20,480 nt of DNA from Pseudomonadota bacterium (GTDB lineage: Bacteria; Pseudomonadota; Alphaproteobacteria; Rhizobiales; Hyphomicrobiaceae), in assembly GCA_023430315.1 (NCBI GenBank), contig JAEZAW010000011.1, positions 1 to 20,480 of the forward strand. Direction: 5' to 3'. The position numbers were made by a program, and so were the translations under genes. Below the pieces are notes generated by a model that searched no databases, was not told where the DNA came from, and saw only the letters and a program-made list of their open reading frames with translations. Shown here piece after piece: positions 1 to 7,318 of this stretch (its first letter is position 1; every line of letters begins with the position of its first letter).

Positions 1-441
1 GCCGTAGATGGTGTGTGCGCGCTCTTCGAAGGCCTCGGCAAAGCGCCCGAAGGCCTGCTGGAAAAGTCCGCCGACGAGCATCTGCAGAAGCATCGACTTG
101 AACTCGTAGTCGATGAAGAATCTTACCTCGCAGCCGCCGGGCGTCTCGGTGAAATCCCACTTGTTGACGAGGCGCGTGAAGGGGCCCTCGACCAGATCCG
201 TGCGCACGCCCGGGATGGTGGCATCGAGCGTCACGCGACTGGTGAAGGTTTCCTTGAGGCCCTTGTAGCCGACGTCCATCACGGCAACGAGCGTCTCCTG
301 ATCGCCCTCGCCGTTGCGCGAGAGCACGCGCAGGCCCTCGCAGAGCGGCAGGAACTCGGGATAGCGCTCGACGTCGGCGACGAGAGCGAACATCTCCTGC
401 GGCGTGAACGGCACCTGCCGGCGGGTCTCGAAGGAGGGCAT
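1..441 (-). CDS. COQ10/RatA-like START-domain (SRPBCC) protein, 3' end beyond window
   Basis: This is the ubiquinone-binding START-domain family (Pfam polyketide cyclase/dehydrase type; COQ10 in mitochondria, RatA in E. coli). Family members bind coenzyme Q or hydrophobic ligands and support respiratory electron transfer; that role is known for relatives and only inferred here. Reading leftward from ATG at 441 gives 147 residues with no stop before the window edge, so the C-terminus is missing, probably only a short piece since family members are about 150 residues. The protein opens MPSFETRRQVPF, followed by the family landmark VERYPEFLPLCEG (residues 25-37), a central beta region with EGPFTRL, and a C-terminal helix with FGRFAEAFEERA. 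It starts 10 bp after the lipA stop, so the two are very likely cotranscribed; this lipA pairing is common in alphaproteobacteria. Family assignment is firm, ligand is not. Confidence 0.9.
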   Translation of the reverse strand, partial: MPSFETRRQVPFTPQEMFALVADVERYPEFLPLCEGLRVLSRNGEGDQETLVAVMDVGYKGLKETFTSRVTLDATIPGVRTDLVEGPFTRLVNKWDFTETPGGCEVRFFIDYEFKSMLLQMLVGGLFQQAFGRFAEAFEERAHTIYG

Positions 442-451
442 GAGGCGCTGC

Positions 452-1414
452 TTACTCTGCCGCAGCGGCACGCGCCGCCTGAAGACGCGCAAAATCGGCG
501 TCCGCGTGATAGCTCGAGCGCGTCAGTGGGCTCGAAGAGACCAGCAGGAAGCCCTTCGACTGGGCCGTACGCTTGTAGCTCTCGAACTCGTCGGGCGTGA
601 CGAAGCGCTTCACCTCGGCATGCTTGCGCGTCGGCTGGAGGTACTGGCCAATGGTGAGGAAATCGACGTCGGCGGTCCGGAGATCATCCATGAGCTGAAG
701 CACGGCTTCGCGCTCCTCCCCAAGCCCGACCATGATGCCGGACTTCGTGAAGATCGTCGGGTCCAGCTCTTTGGCGCGCTGCAGAATGCGCAGAGAATGG
801 AAGTAGCGCGCGCCGGGGCGGATGCTCGGATAGAGACCGGGTACCGTCTCCAGATTGTGGTTGAACACATCGGGGCGCGCTTTGATCACCACCTCGAGAG
901 CACCGTCCTTCCGCAGGAAGTCCGGTGTCAGCACCTCGATGGTCGTCGACGGCGCGAGCTCGCGGATCCAGCCGATGACCTCGGCGAAATGCTGGGCACC
1001 ACCATCCGGCAGGTCATCACGATCGACGGACGTGATGACGACGTGGTTGAGCCCGAGCTTCGCCACAGCCTCGCCGACGTTGCGCGGCTCGTCGGGATTG
1101 AGCGGGTTGGGCTTGCCGGTCGCGACATTGCAGAACGAGCAGGCGCGCGTGCAGGTGTCGCCCATGATCATCATGGTGGCGTGGCGCTGGCTCCAGCACT
1201 CGCCGATGTTCGGACAGCCGGCTTCTTCGCAGACCGTATGGAGGCCGTGCTGACGCACGATGTTGCGCGTCTCGGTATAGACCGGCGAGCCCGGCGCCTT
1301 GACGCGAATCCAATCGGGCTTGCGCAGAACGGGTGTATCCGGCCGCGCAGCCTTTTCGGGGTGGCGCGCGGCACCGATCCGCTTGCCCCCTGTCATGTCC
1401 AGAACCGTAACCAT
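452..1414 (-). CDS. lipA: Lipoyl synthase (radical SAM, two [4Fe-4S] clusters)
   Basis: LipA inserts two sulfur atoms into protein-bound octanoyl groups to make the lipoyl cofactor of 2-oxoacid dehydrogenases and the glycine cleavage system, in the cytoplasm. The 320-residue product has the usual length. The auxiliary-cluster cysteines are C62, C67 and C73 in CEEAGCPNIGECW. The radical-SAM CxxxCxxC motif is C88-C92-C95 (CTRACSFC). The C-terminal RSSYHAD motif supplies the conserved serine ligand of the auxiliary cluster. Other landmarks are MIMGDTCTR, VDRDDLPDGG and FNHNLETV. The ATG at 1414 is preceded by AAGGG at a slightly short distance; an ATG six codons further in is possible but has poorer upstream sequence. 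All cluster ligands are present, so the enzyme should be active. It is followed after 10 bp by the COQ10-like gene. A strong hairpin lies in its leader (1454-1480). Confidence 0.98.
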   Translation of the reverse strand: MVTVLDMTGGKRIGAARHPEKAARPDTPVLRKPDWIRVKAPGSPVYTETRNIVRQHGLHTVCEEAGCPNIGECWSQRHATMMIMGDTCTRACSFCNVATGKPNPLNPDEPRNVGEAVAKLGLNHVVITSVDRDDLPDGGAQHFAEVIGWIRELAPSTTIEVLTPDFLRKDGALEVVIKARPDVFNHNLETVPGLYPSIRPGARYFHSLRILQRAKELDPTIFTKSGIMVGLGEEREAVLQLMDDLRTADVDFLTIGQYLQPTRKHAEVKRFVTPDEFESYKRTAQSKGFLLVSSSPLTRSSYHADADFARLQAARAAAAE

Positions 1415-1453
1415 GAACCCTTACTTGCTCTCTTTGGGGCCTCTCAACAAGAG

Positions 1454-1480
1454 GGGCGGGGCCGACGCCGGCACCCGCCC
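1454..1480 (-). terminator. Hairpin between the GlsB-like gene and lipA; terminator or lipA leader element
   Basis: Arms 1454-1460 (GGGCGGG) and 1474-1480 (CCCGCCC) pair perfectly. The stem continues as GCCG (1461-1464) with CGGC (1469-1472) around a four-base loop, leaving one bulged base at 1473, so 11 pairs in all. Read on the minus strand it starts about 28 nt after the stop of the GlsB-like gene and ends about 40 nt before lipA. The downstream tract (CTCTTGTTG) is only modestly T-rich. A smaller CCTCT/AGAGG hairpin follows immediately (about 1441-1455). It most simply ends the upstream transcript, but it could sit in a lipA leader. Confidence 0.55.
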
Positions 1481-1508
1481 GGAAATTACACGATCTGTCA
1501 GCGCGTTG

Positions 1509-1760
1509 CTATCTTATGAGGCGTGCGATCAGGATGACCACGATGGCGCCTATGGCGGCCGTGATGATCTGATTCACGATGGGATGGCCGAGGTTGATGT
1601 TGATCTTGGCCGCATTCAGCAGCCAGCCGCCCACGACGCTGCCGATCACGCCGGCAATGATGTACCCGAGCAGACCCCAAGGACCACCGACGACGAGGCT
1701 GGCGAGCCAGCCCGCGACGGCACCCACGATAAGCATGACGACAATTGCAGCAGCGTCCAT
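1509..1760 (-). CDS. GlsB/YeaQ/YmgE-family (transglycosylase-associated) small membrane protein
   Basis: This is an 83-residue, almost wholly hydrophobic and glycine-rich inner-membrane protein. Three membrane spans are visible at about residues 3-23, 27-48 and 60-81. The second carries the glycine-zipper pattern GYIIAGVIGSVVGGWLL typical of the 'transglycosylase-associated protein' family (Pfam Transgly_assoc). In other bacteria members are induced by general, acid or osmotic stress; their molecular activity is unknown, and the family name does not imply enzyme activity. The start ATG at 1760 has an AAGGA-type ribosome-binding site about seven bases upstream. It is alone between the MFS gene and lipA, with 165 bp upstream and a hairpin downstream, so it is probably its own transcription unit. 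I looked for an EcfG-type stress promoter (GGAAC with CGTT) upstream and did not see one. Confidence 0.9.
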   Translation of the reverse strand: MDAAAIVVMLIVGAVAGWLASLVVGGPWGLLGYIIAGVIGSVVGGWLLNAAKININLGHPIVNQIITAAIGAIVVILIARLIR

Positions 1761-1859
1761 ATCCCGATCCTTCCCATTGTGCGCCGCCCGGCGCGCGGGC
1801 GGACCATCCGAACGATCTCACGCCAACCTGCGTTGGTAAGTCTGGCCTGAGTCGGCGGA

Positions 1860-1888
1860 GTTGTCGATGGGACGTTCGTCGCGACAAC
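1860..1888. promoter_or_regulatory. 7-bp inverted repeat upstream of the GlsB-like gene
   Basis: GTTGTCG (1860-1866) and CGACAAC (1882-1888) form perfect arms around a 15-base loop in the 165-bp gap 1761-1925. The gap follows the MFS gene and precedes the GlsB-like gene on the minus strand. There is no T-tract, so it is a poor terminator. It could be an operator for the small stress gene, but seven-base arms also arise by chance. Nothing else was recognised in this gap. Confidence 0.25.
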
Positions 1889-1925
1889 ATATTGATGCAG
1901 CGCACAATAAATTGAACGGCGGATG

Positions 1926-3104
1926 CTAATTATCAGCCCTCGGCCGGTAGAGCCAGACGGCGGCCGTAACCGTAAGCGTGATGGCGAGGATTCCGAGCGA
2001 CCAGGCCGCCATGCTCCCCCTGAAGATGGGGAACGTGAGATAGACGAGAACGCCGCCCGTAAGCTGCGAGGCGAAACCGAAGACGGATGATGCGAAGCCG
2101 GCAATCTCCCGGTGCGGGTCGATGGTCAAGCTGACCGAATTCGACATCACGACCAGGAAGGCCGCATTGTAGACCAGCATGAGGGCTGCAAATGAGATGA
2201 GCGATAGCGTTCCGGTGTGGGTCAGAAGGGCAATCAGCACAGCCACGATGGCCAGGGAGCTGGACGCTAACCGCGTCGCCGCCATGACGCCGAGCCGGGC
2301 GATGAGGAGTGCATTCAAATACTGGCCGACCACGATGCCGCTGCCGGTCACGGCGAAAATGGAGGTGAAGGCAGCGCCCTCGATGCCGAAAGCGCCCCTG
2401 TAGAGCCGCGGCGCATTCGCGACATAGGTGAGAATGGCGAACGTATTGATCCCCGAGAGCAGGATGAAATACCGCGATTGATGATTGCTGAAGACACGCG
2501 CGAACGACGCAAGCAGACGCGAGGGCTGTATGGCCGTCGGATCCGGGCTGGTGTTCGTCTCCTCGATGCGGATCACGACCATGGCTGCGAGCATGATGCC
2601 GTAGAAGGCCATGCCGACGAAAATGCCCTGCCAATCCCCCAGCAGTACCAGGCCATAACCCACCATCGGTGCCATGATCGGCCCAAGCGAAATGATCGAG
2701 GTCGCGAACGCCATGGTTCGCGCCAGTTCGGGGCCTGAGTGCACGTCCCGCAGAATGGCGCGGGCGATCACCGCACCGCACGCACTGCCGAAGCCCTGTA
2801 GCGCGCGTCCCCAGAGCATCGTCGTAATGCTGCCCGAGAACACCGCGATCACCGCGCCGGTAATATAGAGCGCCACCCCCACCAGGATGACCGGCCGGCG
2901 GCCGTAGGCATCCGAAGCTGGGCCGAAGAAGAGCTGGCCAAAGGCCGAGCAGAACAGAAAGACCGGGATGATCGCCTGCACTTCCTCGATGGGCACGCCG
3001 AAACTGCGTTCCATCGACCAGAAGGCGGGGAGGGTGATGTCGTTCGAAAAGGCGTTCAGGGCAAGCAATAGCCCTGTGAACAAGACAAGAAATGCGCCGG
3101 ACAT
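1926..3104 (-). CDS. MFS exporter of the Bcr/CflA drug-resistance type
   Basis: This is a 392-residue major facilitator superfamily protein of the 12-span DHA1 class. It resembles Bcr/CflA exporters, which use the proton gradient to expel bicyclomycin, chloramphenicol, sulfonamides or small metabolites. The substrate here is unknown. Visible landmarks are an early acidic residue after LNAFSNDITLPAF, the loop 2-3 motif A as GPASDAYGRRPVIL (about residues 61-74), GRALQGFGSACGAVIARAILRD in the fourth helix region (typical of the Bcr branch), and a polar central loop around residues 178-200. The start ATG at 3104 has a G-rich stretch just upstream, and an in-frame stop lies 24 bases further up, so no longer start is possible. 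It has no adjacent regulator and is transcribed away from the rhodanese gene across a 337-bp gap. Length and composition are normal. Confidence 0.88.
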   Translation of the reverse strand: MSGAFLVLFTGLLLALNAFSNDITLPAFWSMERSFGVPIEEVQAIIPVFLFCSAFGQLFFGPASDAYGRRPVILVGVALYITGAVIAVFSGSITTMLWGRALQGFGSACGAVIARAILRDVHSGPELARTMAFATSIISLGPIMAPMVGYGLVLLGDWQGIFVGMAFYGIMLAAMVVIRIEETNTSPDPTAIQPSRLLASFARVFSNHQSRYFILLSGINTFAILTYVANAPRLYRGAFGIEGAAFTSIFAVTGSGIVVGQYLNALLIARLGVMAATRLASSSLAIVAVLIALLTHTGTLSLISFAALMLVYNAAFLVVMSNSVSLTIDPHREIAGFASSVFGFASQLTGGVLVYLTFPIFRGSMAAWSLGILAITLTVTAAVWLYRPRADN

Positions 3105-3441
3105 GCCGCGGCCCCCGAGCCTACGTCAACTTTTCAAAAATCGCTGGGAGCGTGCACGGACGGCCACCCGCCGCGCCAGTGTATAGGCGGCGCAGCAAAC
3201 GGCGACCACAGGACGTTTTCGCACAGGGGCACCGGAGCGCCGTCTCCCCGGGTCCCGCGCACCATTCCCGGAAAATCTCCCCGCGCTCGACGCGCCGGGC
3301 CGCAACGACTAGCCGGCCAGCGCCACGGAGCGTGGCCCGGTTTTGCCCTACTCATCGGAGCCACAGCAGCAGCTTTCTGTCCGTGCGTGGGCCGGGTATA
3401 TTGTCCGTAAGCGTTCTCAAAGAAAAAGCATGAGGTACACG
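3105..3441. other. Divergent intergenic region between the MFS exporter and the rhodanese protein
   Basis: No credible gene is seen in these 337 bp. An open frame continues upstream of the rhodanese gene to a TTG at 3343, but it lacks a ribosome-binding site and family similarity. A hairpin with six-base arms GCCACG (3322-3327) and CGTGGC (3331-3336), loop GAG, is followed by CCGG and four T residues (3341-3344). It looks like a small intrinsic terminator on the plus strand, yet no plus-strand gene precedes it. A TATATT box lies at 3397-3402, between this hairpin and the rhodanese start. Confidence 0.5.
3374..3402 (+). promoter_or_regulatory. Possible promoter of the rhodanese gene
   Basis: A good -10-like TATATT lies at 3397-3402, 39 bp before the chosen start codon. 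The -35 at 17-bp spacing (TTTCTG, 3374-3379) is poor, so the call rests on the -10 box and its position in an otherwise GC-rich gap. Confidence 0.3.
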
Positions 3442-5052
3442 ATGGCGAAGGCCCTCCCCGCGGGGACCGTGAAGGCAATGCTCTCAGATGGCGAGGAGAT
3501 CGCGCTTCTCGACGTACGCGAGACGGGACAGTACGCCGACGGGCATCCGTTCTTCGCCGTGCCCCTAGCCTACAGCCGGCTGGAGATGGACATCGAGCGG
3601 CTGGTGCCGCGCCGCAGTGTTCGCGTGGTGTTGATGGATGATGGCGACGGCGTCGCAGAGCGCGCCGCCAAGCGCGCCGAAGGCCTCGGCTACACCGACG
3701 TCGCGATCATGGAAGGTGGTGCACCCGCGTGGAAGGCTGCGGGCTTCACGCTCTTCGATGGCGTGAACCTGCCGTCCAAGACTTTCGGCGAGCTCGTCGA
3801 GATCGAGCGGCACACGCCGCGCATCAGTGCCGATGATCTGGTTGCCATGCAAAAGCGCGGCGACGATCTCGTCATCGTCGACGGTCGAACGTGGGCCGAA
3901 TACCAGAAGTTCAACATCCCCGGCGGCATAAGCTGCCCGAACGGCGAGCTGGCACTGCGCATCGACGCGATCGCGCCGGATCCAAAGACGCGCATCGTCG
4001 TCAACTGCGCCGGCCGCACGCGCTCGATCATCGGCGCGCAAACCTTGATCGATCTCGGCGTGCCGAATGAGGTCGTGGCGCTGGAGAACGGCACGCAGGG
4101 CTGGTTCCTCGCCGGCTACGAGGTCCAGCGCGGCGCATCGAAGAAGTACCCACAGCCGTCGCTCAGTGCGGAGAAGCTCGCCGAGCGTCGCGAGCGCGCT
4201 GCTACCCACGCGGCCAGATGCGGTGTGCGCGCGGTCACCACATCAGACGTGCGCGCCTGGCTCGCCGATCCGCGTCGCACGACTTACCTCCTCGACGTAC
4301 GCACGGCCGAGGAAGTTGCGGCTCAGCCCGTTGCCGGCTTCGTGCACGCGCCGGGCGGCCAGCTCCAGCAGGCAACGGACCAGTGGGTCGGCGTCAAGGG
4401 CGGGCGCATCGTGCTGCTCGATGGCGAGGGCATCCGGGCTCCCATGGTGGCGGCTTGGTTGCGTCAGCTCGGTCACGAGGCCTGCGTGCTCGAAGATCGC
4501 GAGAATGCTGCCGCGATCAGCGCAGCCATTCCCGCGGACCGTTGGCCGCGTGGTCCCGAAATGCTGAAGGCACGGGCTAAGGAGCTCCATGTTGTCACGC
4601 CGCAGGGGCTCTCGGCGCTGCTCTGGTCAGGCGGCGGCGTCGCGCTCGATCTACGCTCGAGCCAGGATTACCGCGATGGACACATTCCAGGCTCGACCTG
4701 GGCAACACGCTCGCGGCTTGCGAAGAGCGTGCCGGATGTTGCCCAGCCTGTCATCCTTATCGCGGACAGCCCGGAGATCGCGGCGGCCGCGAGCCTGGAC
4801 CTTGTAGAGCTTGGCGCACGCGAGATCTCCAAACTCGCTGGCGGCGCCAAGGCGTGGCAAGCGGACGGCCAGAAAATGAACACGACGCCCGACAGCCCGC
4901 CCGACCAGGACCGGGTCGACTTCGTGTTTCATACGCACCAGCGCCATGACGGAAACGTCGAGGCGGCTCGCGCGTATCTGGCGTGGGAGGTCGATCTCGT
5001 CGCCCGCCTGGACGACCAGGAGCGCGGCGTCTTCCGCGTTGCCGGACACTGA
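3442..5052 (+). CDS. Four-domain rhodanese-related protein with a single catalytic cysteine
   Basis: This 536-residue protein has four tandem rhodanese-like domains at about residues 5-106, 126-228, 264-354 and 384-477, each recognisable by a DVR/DGR/DLR strand end (LLDVRE, IVDGRT, LLDVRT, ALDLRS). Rhodaneses move sulfane sulfur through a persulfide on a loop cysteine. Only domain 2 keeps this: C189 in NCAGRTRS. The matching loops of domain 1 (VLMDDGDG, residue 66-67), domain 3 (VLLDGEG, about 327) and domain 4 (LIADSP, about 442) have aspartate or other residues instead. A conserved-looking tail (about 490-536, with THQRHDGNVEAARAYLAWE) follows; its role is unknown to me. No signal peptide is seen, so it is probably cytoplasmic. 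ATG 3442 was chosen because GAGG (3432-3435) sits six bases before it; ATG 3430 is the alternative. The protein partner or sulfur acceptor cannot be told from the neighbours. Confidence 0.93.
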   Translation: MAKALPAGTVKAMLSDGEEIALLDVRETGQYADGHPFFAVPLAYSRLEMDIERLVPRRSVRVVLMDDGDGVAERAAKRAEGLGYTDVAIMEGGAPAWKAAGFTLFDGVNLPSKTFGELVEIERHTPRISADDLVAMQKRGDDLVIVDGRTWAEYQKFNIPGGISCPNGELALRIDAIAPDPKTRIVVNCAGRTRSIIGAQTLIDLGVPNEVVALENGTQGWFLAGYEVQRGASKKYPQPSLSAEKLAERRERAATHAARCGVRAVTTSDVRAWLADPRRTTYLLDVRTAEEVAAQPVAGFVHAPGGQLQQATDQWVGVKGGRIVLLDGEGIRAPMVAAWLRQLGHEACVLEDRENAAAISAAIPADRWPRGPEMLKARAKELHVVTPQGLSALLWSGGGVALDLRSSQDYRDGHIPGSTWATRSRLAKSVPDVAQPVILIADSPEIAAAASLDLVELGAREISKLAGGAKAWQADGQKMNTTPDSPPDQDRVDFVFHTHQRHDGNVEAARAYLAWEVDLVARLDDQERGVFRVAGH

Positions 5053-5133
5053 AGAAAACGGCGCGGACGGCATCTTGCAGTGCAGGGGCAGGAGCGCCAC
5101 TTGTTCCGTGTTCGCGCGTGTGCTGAATTGTTC

Positions 5134-5162
5134 TTGACGGCCGCGCCTTTGGCCGGCAATGG
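5134..5162 (+). promoter_or_regulatory. Possible promoter of the zinc peptidase gene
   Basis: TTGACG (5134-5139) is a strong -35, five of six to consensus, and is preceded by C as in the alphaproteobacterial CTTGAC form. A 17-bp spacer leads to CAATGG (5157-5162), a poor -10. The same arrangement with an almost identical -10 region occurs before the FYDLN gene (19227-19255), which raises its credibility. It lies about 50 bp before the start codon. Confidence 0.4.
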
Positions 5163-5213
5163 GCACTCAGCACGGGGGGTACACGGGCCACTGGGGCCAG
5201 GAGTTGAACTGTC

Positions 5214-6239
5214 ATGCGCTACGACGATCAGGATCGCGAGAGCAGTAACGTCGAGGATCGGCGCGGACAGGGCGGAGGTGGCGGTTTCCGTTTCCCCGGC
5301 GGCGGTGGACGCGGCATCCAGATCCCAATCCCCATGGGGCGTGGCGGCGGTGGTTTCAGCATCACGACGCTGCTGATCATCGGTGCGATCATGCTGCTGT
5401 TCGGGCTCAATCCGCTCGACCTCCTGCGCGGGGGTGGTGGTGGCGGCTTCAGCTTCCCCGACATGCCGCAGAACCAGCGTGTCGATCGCCCAGGCGGCGG
5501 CACGAACCCCTTCGACATTCCGGGCCTACCGGGCAGCCGCGAAGGCAGACCTCAGCAGCAGCCCGGACAGCCGACGCAGCGCGCGGCACGGCCCGACGAC
5601 GAGTCTGCCCGCTTCGTGCGCCGCGTTCTCGCGGACACCGAGGATGTCTGGAACCGCATTTTCCAGTCGTTCGGCCGCAAATACGAGGAACCGCGGCTCG
5701 TCATGTTCTCGGACGGGACCAACTCGGCGTGCGGCCAGGGCGTCGCGCAGATGGGGCCGTTCTATTGTCCGCTCGATAAGAAGGTCTACATCGACCTCTC
5801 GTTCTTCAACGAGCTGGACAGGAAGTTCGGCGCACCGGGTGACTTCGCGCAGGCCTACGTCGTCGCCCATGAGGTTGGCCATCACGTGCAGAAGCTGCTC
5901 GGCATTGCCGACAAGGTGCAGGAAGCCAAGCAGCGCATCCCCGAGCGTCAAGCCAATGCACTCCAGGTGCGCATGGAACTGCAGGCGGACTGCCTCGCGG
6001 GCGTGTGGGCCTCGGTGAACGACCAGCTCAAGAAGCGCCTGCAGCCCGGCGATATCGAGGAAGGCCTGCGGGCTGCAACCGCGATCGGCGACGACATGAT
6101 CCAGCGGAAGATGCAGGGTCGCGTCGTCCCCGAGGCCTTCACGCACGGCTCGTCCGAGCAGCGCGTACGCTGGTTCCGTCGCGGCCTCGAGACGGGCCAG
6201 ATCCAGCAGTGCGATACGTTCAACGCGAGCGATCTCTAA
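5214..6239 (+). CDS. ypfJ: Membrane-anchored neutral zinc metallopeptidase, YpfJ/KPN_02809 family
   Basis: This 341-residue protein belongs to the putative neutral zinc metallopeptidase family (Pfam Zn_peptidase, E. coli YpfJ). The N-terminus is polar and very glycine-rich (to about residue 48). One membrane span follows at about 49-65 (ITTLLIIGAIMLLFGL), then a second Gly/Pro/Gln-rich linker to about residue 125. The catalytic domain has HEVGHH at residues 219-224; H219 and H223 are the expected zinc ligands and E220 the catalytic base. A downstream ELQADCLAGVW motif supplies the likely third ligand. Orientation relative to the membrane is not proven. Substrates are unknown for the family. 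The ATG at 5214 has AGGAG ten bases upstream (5199-5203). Its stop overlaps the stop of the convergent rfbB by four bases. The glycine tracts make its antisense strand open, which is an artefact. Confidence 0.92.
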   Translation: MRYDDQDRESSNVEDRRGQGGGGGFRFPGGGGRGIQIPIPMGRGGGGFSITTLLIIGAIMLLFGLNPLDLLRGGGGGGFSFPDMPQNQRVDRPGGGTNPFDIPGLPGSREGRPQQQPGQPTQRAARPDDESARFVRRVLADTEDVWNRIFQSFGRKYEEPRLVMFSDGTNSACGQGVAQMGPFYCPLDKKVYIDLSFFNELDRKFGAPGDFAQAYVVAHEVGHHVQKLLGIADKVQEAKQRIPERQANALQVRMELQADCLAGVWASVNDQLKKRLQPGDIEEGLRAATAIGDDMIQRKMQGRVVPEAFTHGSSEQRVRWFRRGLETGQIQQCDTFNASDL

Positions 6240-7285
6240 GTATTGAGGCCGAGCCGCTCACCGCTATAGACGCCCTCGCGCAGAGGGCGCCACCAGCTCT
6301 CGTTGTCGAGGTACCAGCGGACGGTGCGCACGATGCCGCTGTCGAAGCTCTCCTCGGGGCGCCAGCCGAGCTCGACCTCGATCTTCGTCGGATCGATCGC
6401 GTAGCGGCGGTCGTGGCCGGGCCGATCCTCGACGAAAGCCATCAGCTCGCGACGGGGTCGTGCGACTGGGCGCAGGCCGTCGAGCAGCTCGCACACCTTC
6501 TCGACGACAGCGATGTTCGTACGCGTGGCGCGGCCACCGATCGCGTACGTCTCGCCGATCCGACCGCGCTCGAGCACGATCGCGAGCGCCTTGACGTGGT
6601 CCTCGACGAATAGCCAGTCGCGCTCGTGCAGACCGTCGCCATAAATGGGCAAGGGCTTTCCTTCGAGCGCATTGATGAGCATGTGCGGGATCAGCTTCTC
6701 CGGAAACTGACAGGGCCCGTAGTTGTTCGAGCAGGTCGTGGTGAGTGTGGGAAGGCCGTACGTCGTATGCCATGCGCGAACCAGATGGTCGGCAGCAGCC
6801 TTGCTGGCCGAGTAAGGTGAGCTTGGCGCATAGGGCGTCGCCTCATTGAACAGCGCACCCGGCGCCGCGCTGCCGAAAGTCTCGTCCGTCGAGATCTGGA
6901 GGAAGCGGAAGGCGCTGCGTTTAGTTTCGGGCAGCCCCTGCCAATAGGCACGCGCGGCATCGAGCAGCGTGTAAGTGCCGACAATGTTCGTTTCGATGAA
7001 ACGCGCCGGGCCGTCGATCGAACGATCGACGTGGCTCTCGGCAGCGAGATGCAGGATCGCGTCCGGGGCCGTGTCGGCGAGAATCGCGTCGAGGCCTGGG
7101 CGGTCGCAGATGTCGGCCTGGATGAAGCGGTATCCCGGCCGGTTGGCGATCGGGTCCAGCGAGCGCAGGTTGGCCGCGTACGTAAGGCAATCGACGTTGA
7201 CGACCTCGATGCCCCGTTCGGTGACGAGATATCGGCAGAGCGTCGAGCCGATGAAGCCGGCACCTCCCGTGACCAGAACTCTCAT
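6236..7285 (-). CDS. rfbB: dTDP-glucose 4,6-dehydratase
   Basis: RfbB (RmlB) converts dTDP-glucose to dTDP-4-keto-6-deoxyglucose, the branch point to dTDP-L-rhamnose and other deoxysugars of surface polysaccharides. It is a cytoplasmic extended SDR enzyme using bound NAD. The 349-residue product shows the NAD-binding GGAGFIG (residues 7-13), AAESHVDRSI (81-90), the catalytic T133-D134-E135 in STDETFG, and Y158-x3-K162 in YSASK. SNNYGPCQFPEKLIP and GDGLHERDWL are further family signatures. ATG 7285 is chosen because the protein then begins MRVLVTGGAG as in homologues and GGAG lies just upstream; a GTG seven codons earlier is less likely. The usual partners rfbA, rfbC and rfbD are not next to it. 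It is convergent with, and overlaps by four bases, the zinc peptidase gene. Confidence 0.96.
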   Translation of the reverse strand: MRVLVTGGAGFIGSTLCRYLVTERGIEVVNVDCLTYAANLRSLDPIANRPGYRFIQADICDRPGLDAILADTAPDAILHLAAESHVDRSIDGPARFIETNIVGTYTLLDAARAYWQGLPETKRSAFRFLQISTDETFGSAAPGALFNEATPYAPSSPYSASKAAADHLVRAWHTTYGLPTLTTTCSNNYGPCQFPEKLIPHMLINALEGKPLPIYGDGLHERDWLFVEDHVKALAIVLERGRIGETYAIGGRATRTNIAVVEKVCELLDGLRPVARPRRELMAFVEDRPGHDRRYAIDPTKIEVELGWRPEESFDSGIVRTVRWYLDNESWWRPLREGVYSGERLGLNT

Positions 7286-7318
7286 GATCTCCGCATTGCA
7301 TCCCACATTGATGGCGCG

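Noticed and set aside
404..1519. A 371-codon open frame antisense to lipA, and similar frames opposite manC (16174-17286) and the RlmI-like gene (7466-8521)
   Set aside because: All are explained by GC-rich codon bias of the real genes opposite them.
1761..1925. EcfG general-stress promoter before the GlsB-like gene
   Set aside because: No GGAAC with a properly spaced CGTT was found on the minus strand.
3343..3441. N-terminal extension of the rhodanese protein from a TTG
   Set aside because: No ribosome-binding site, no family similarity, and it would run through the likely promoter; GAGG six bases before ATG 3442 decides the start.
5228..5518. Proline-rich open frame antisense to the zinc peptidase N-terminus
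   Set aside because: It is the complement of glycine codon runs.
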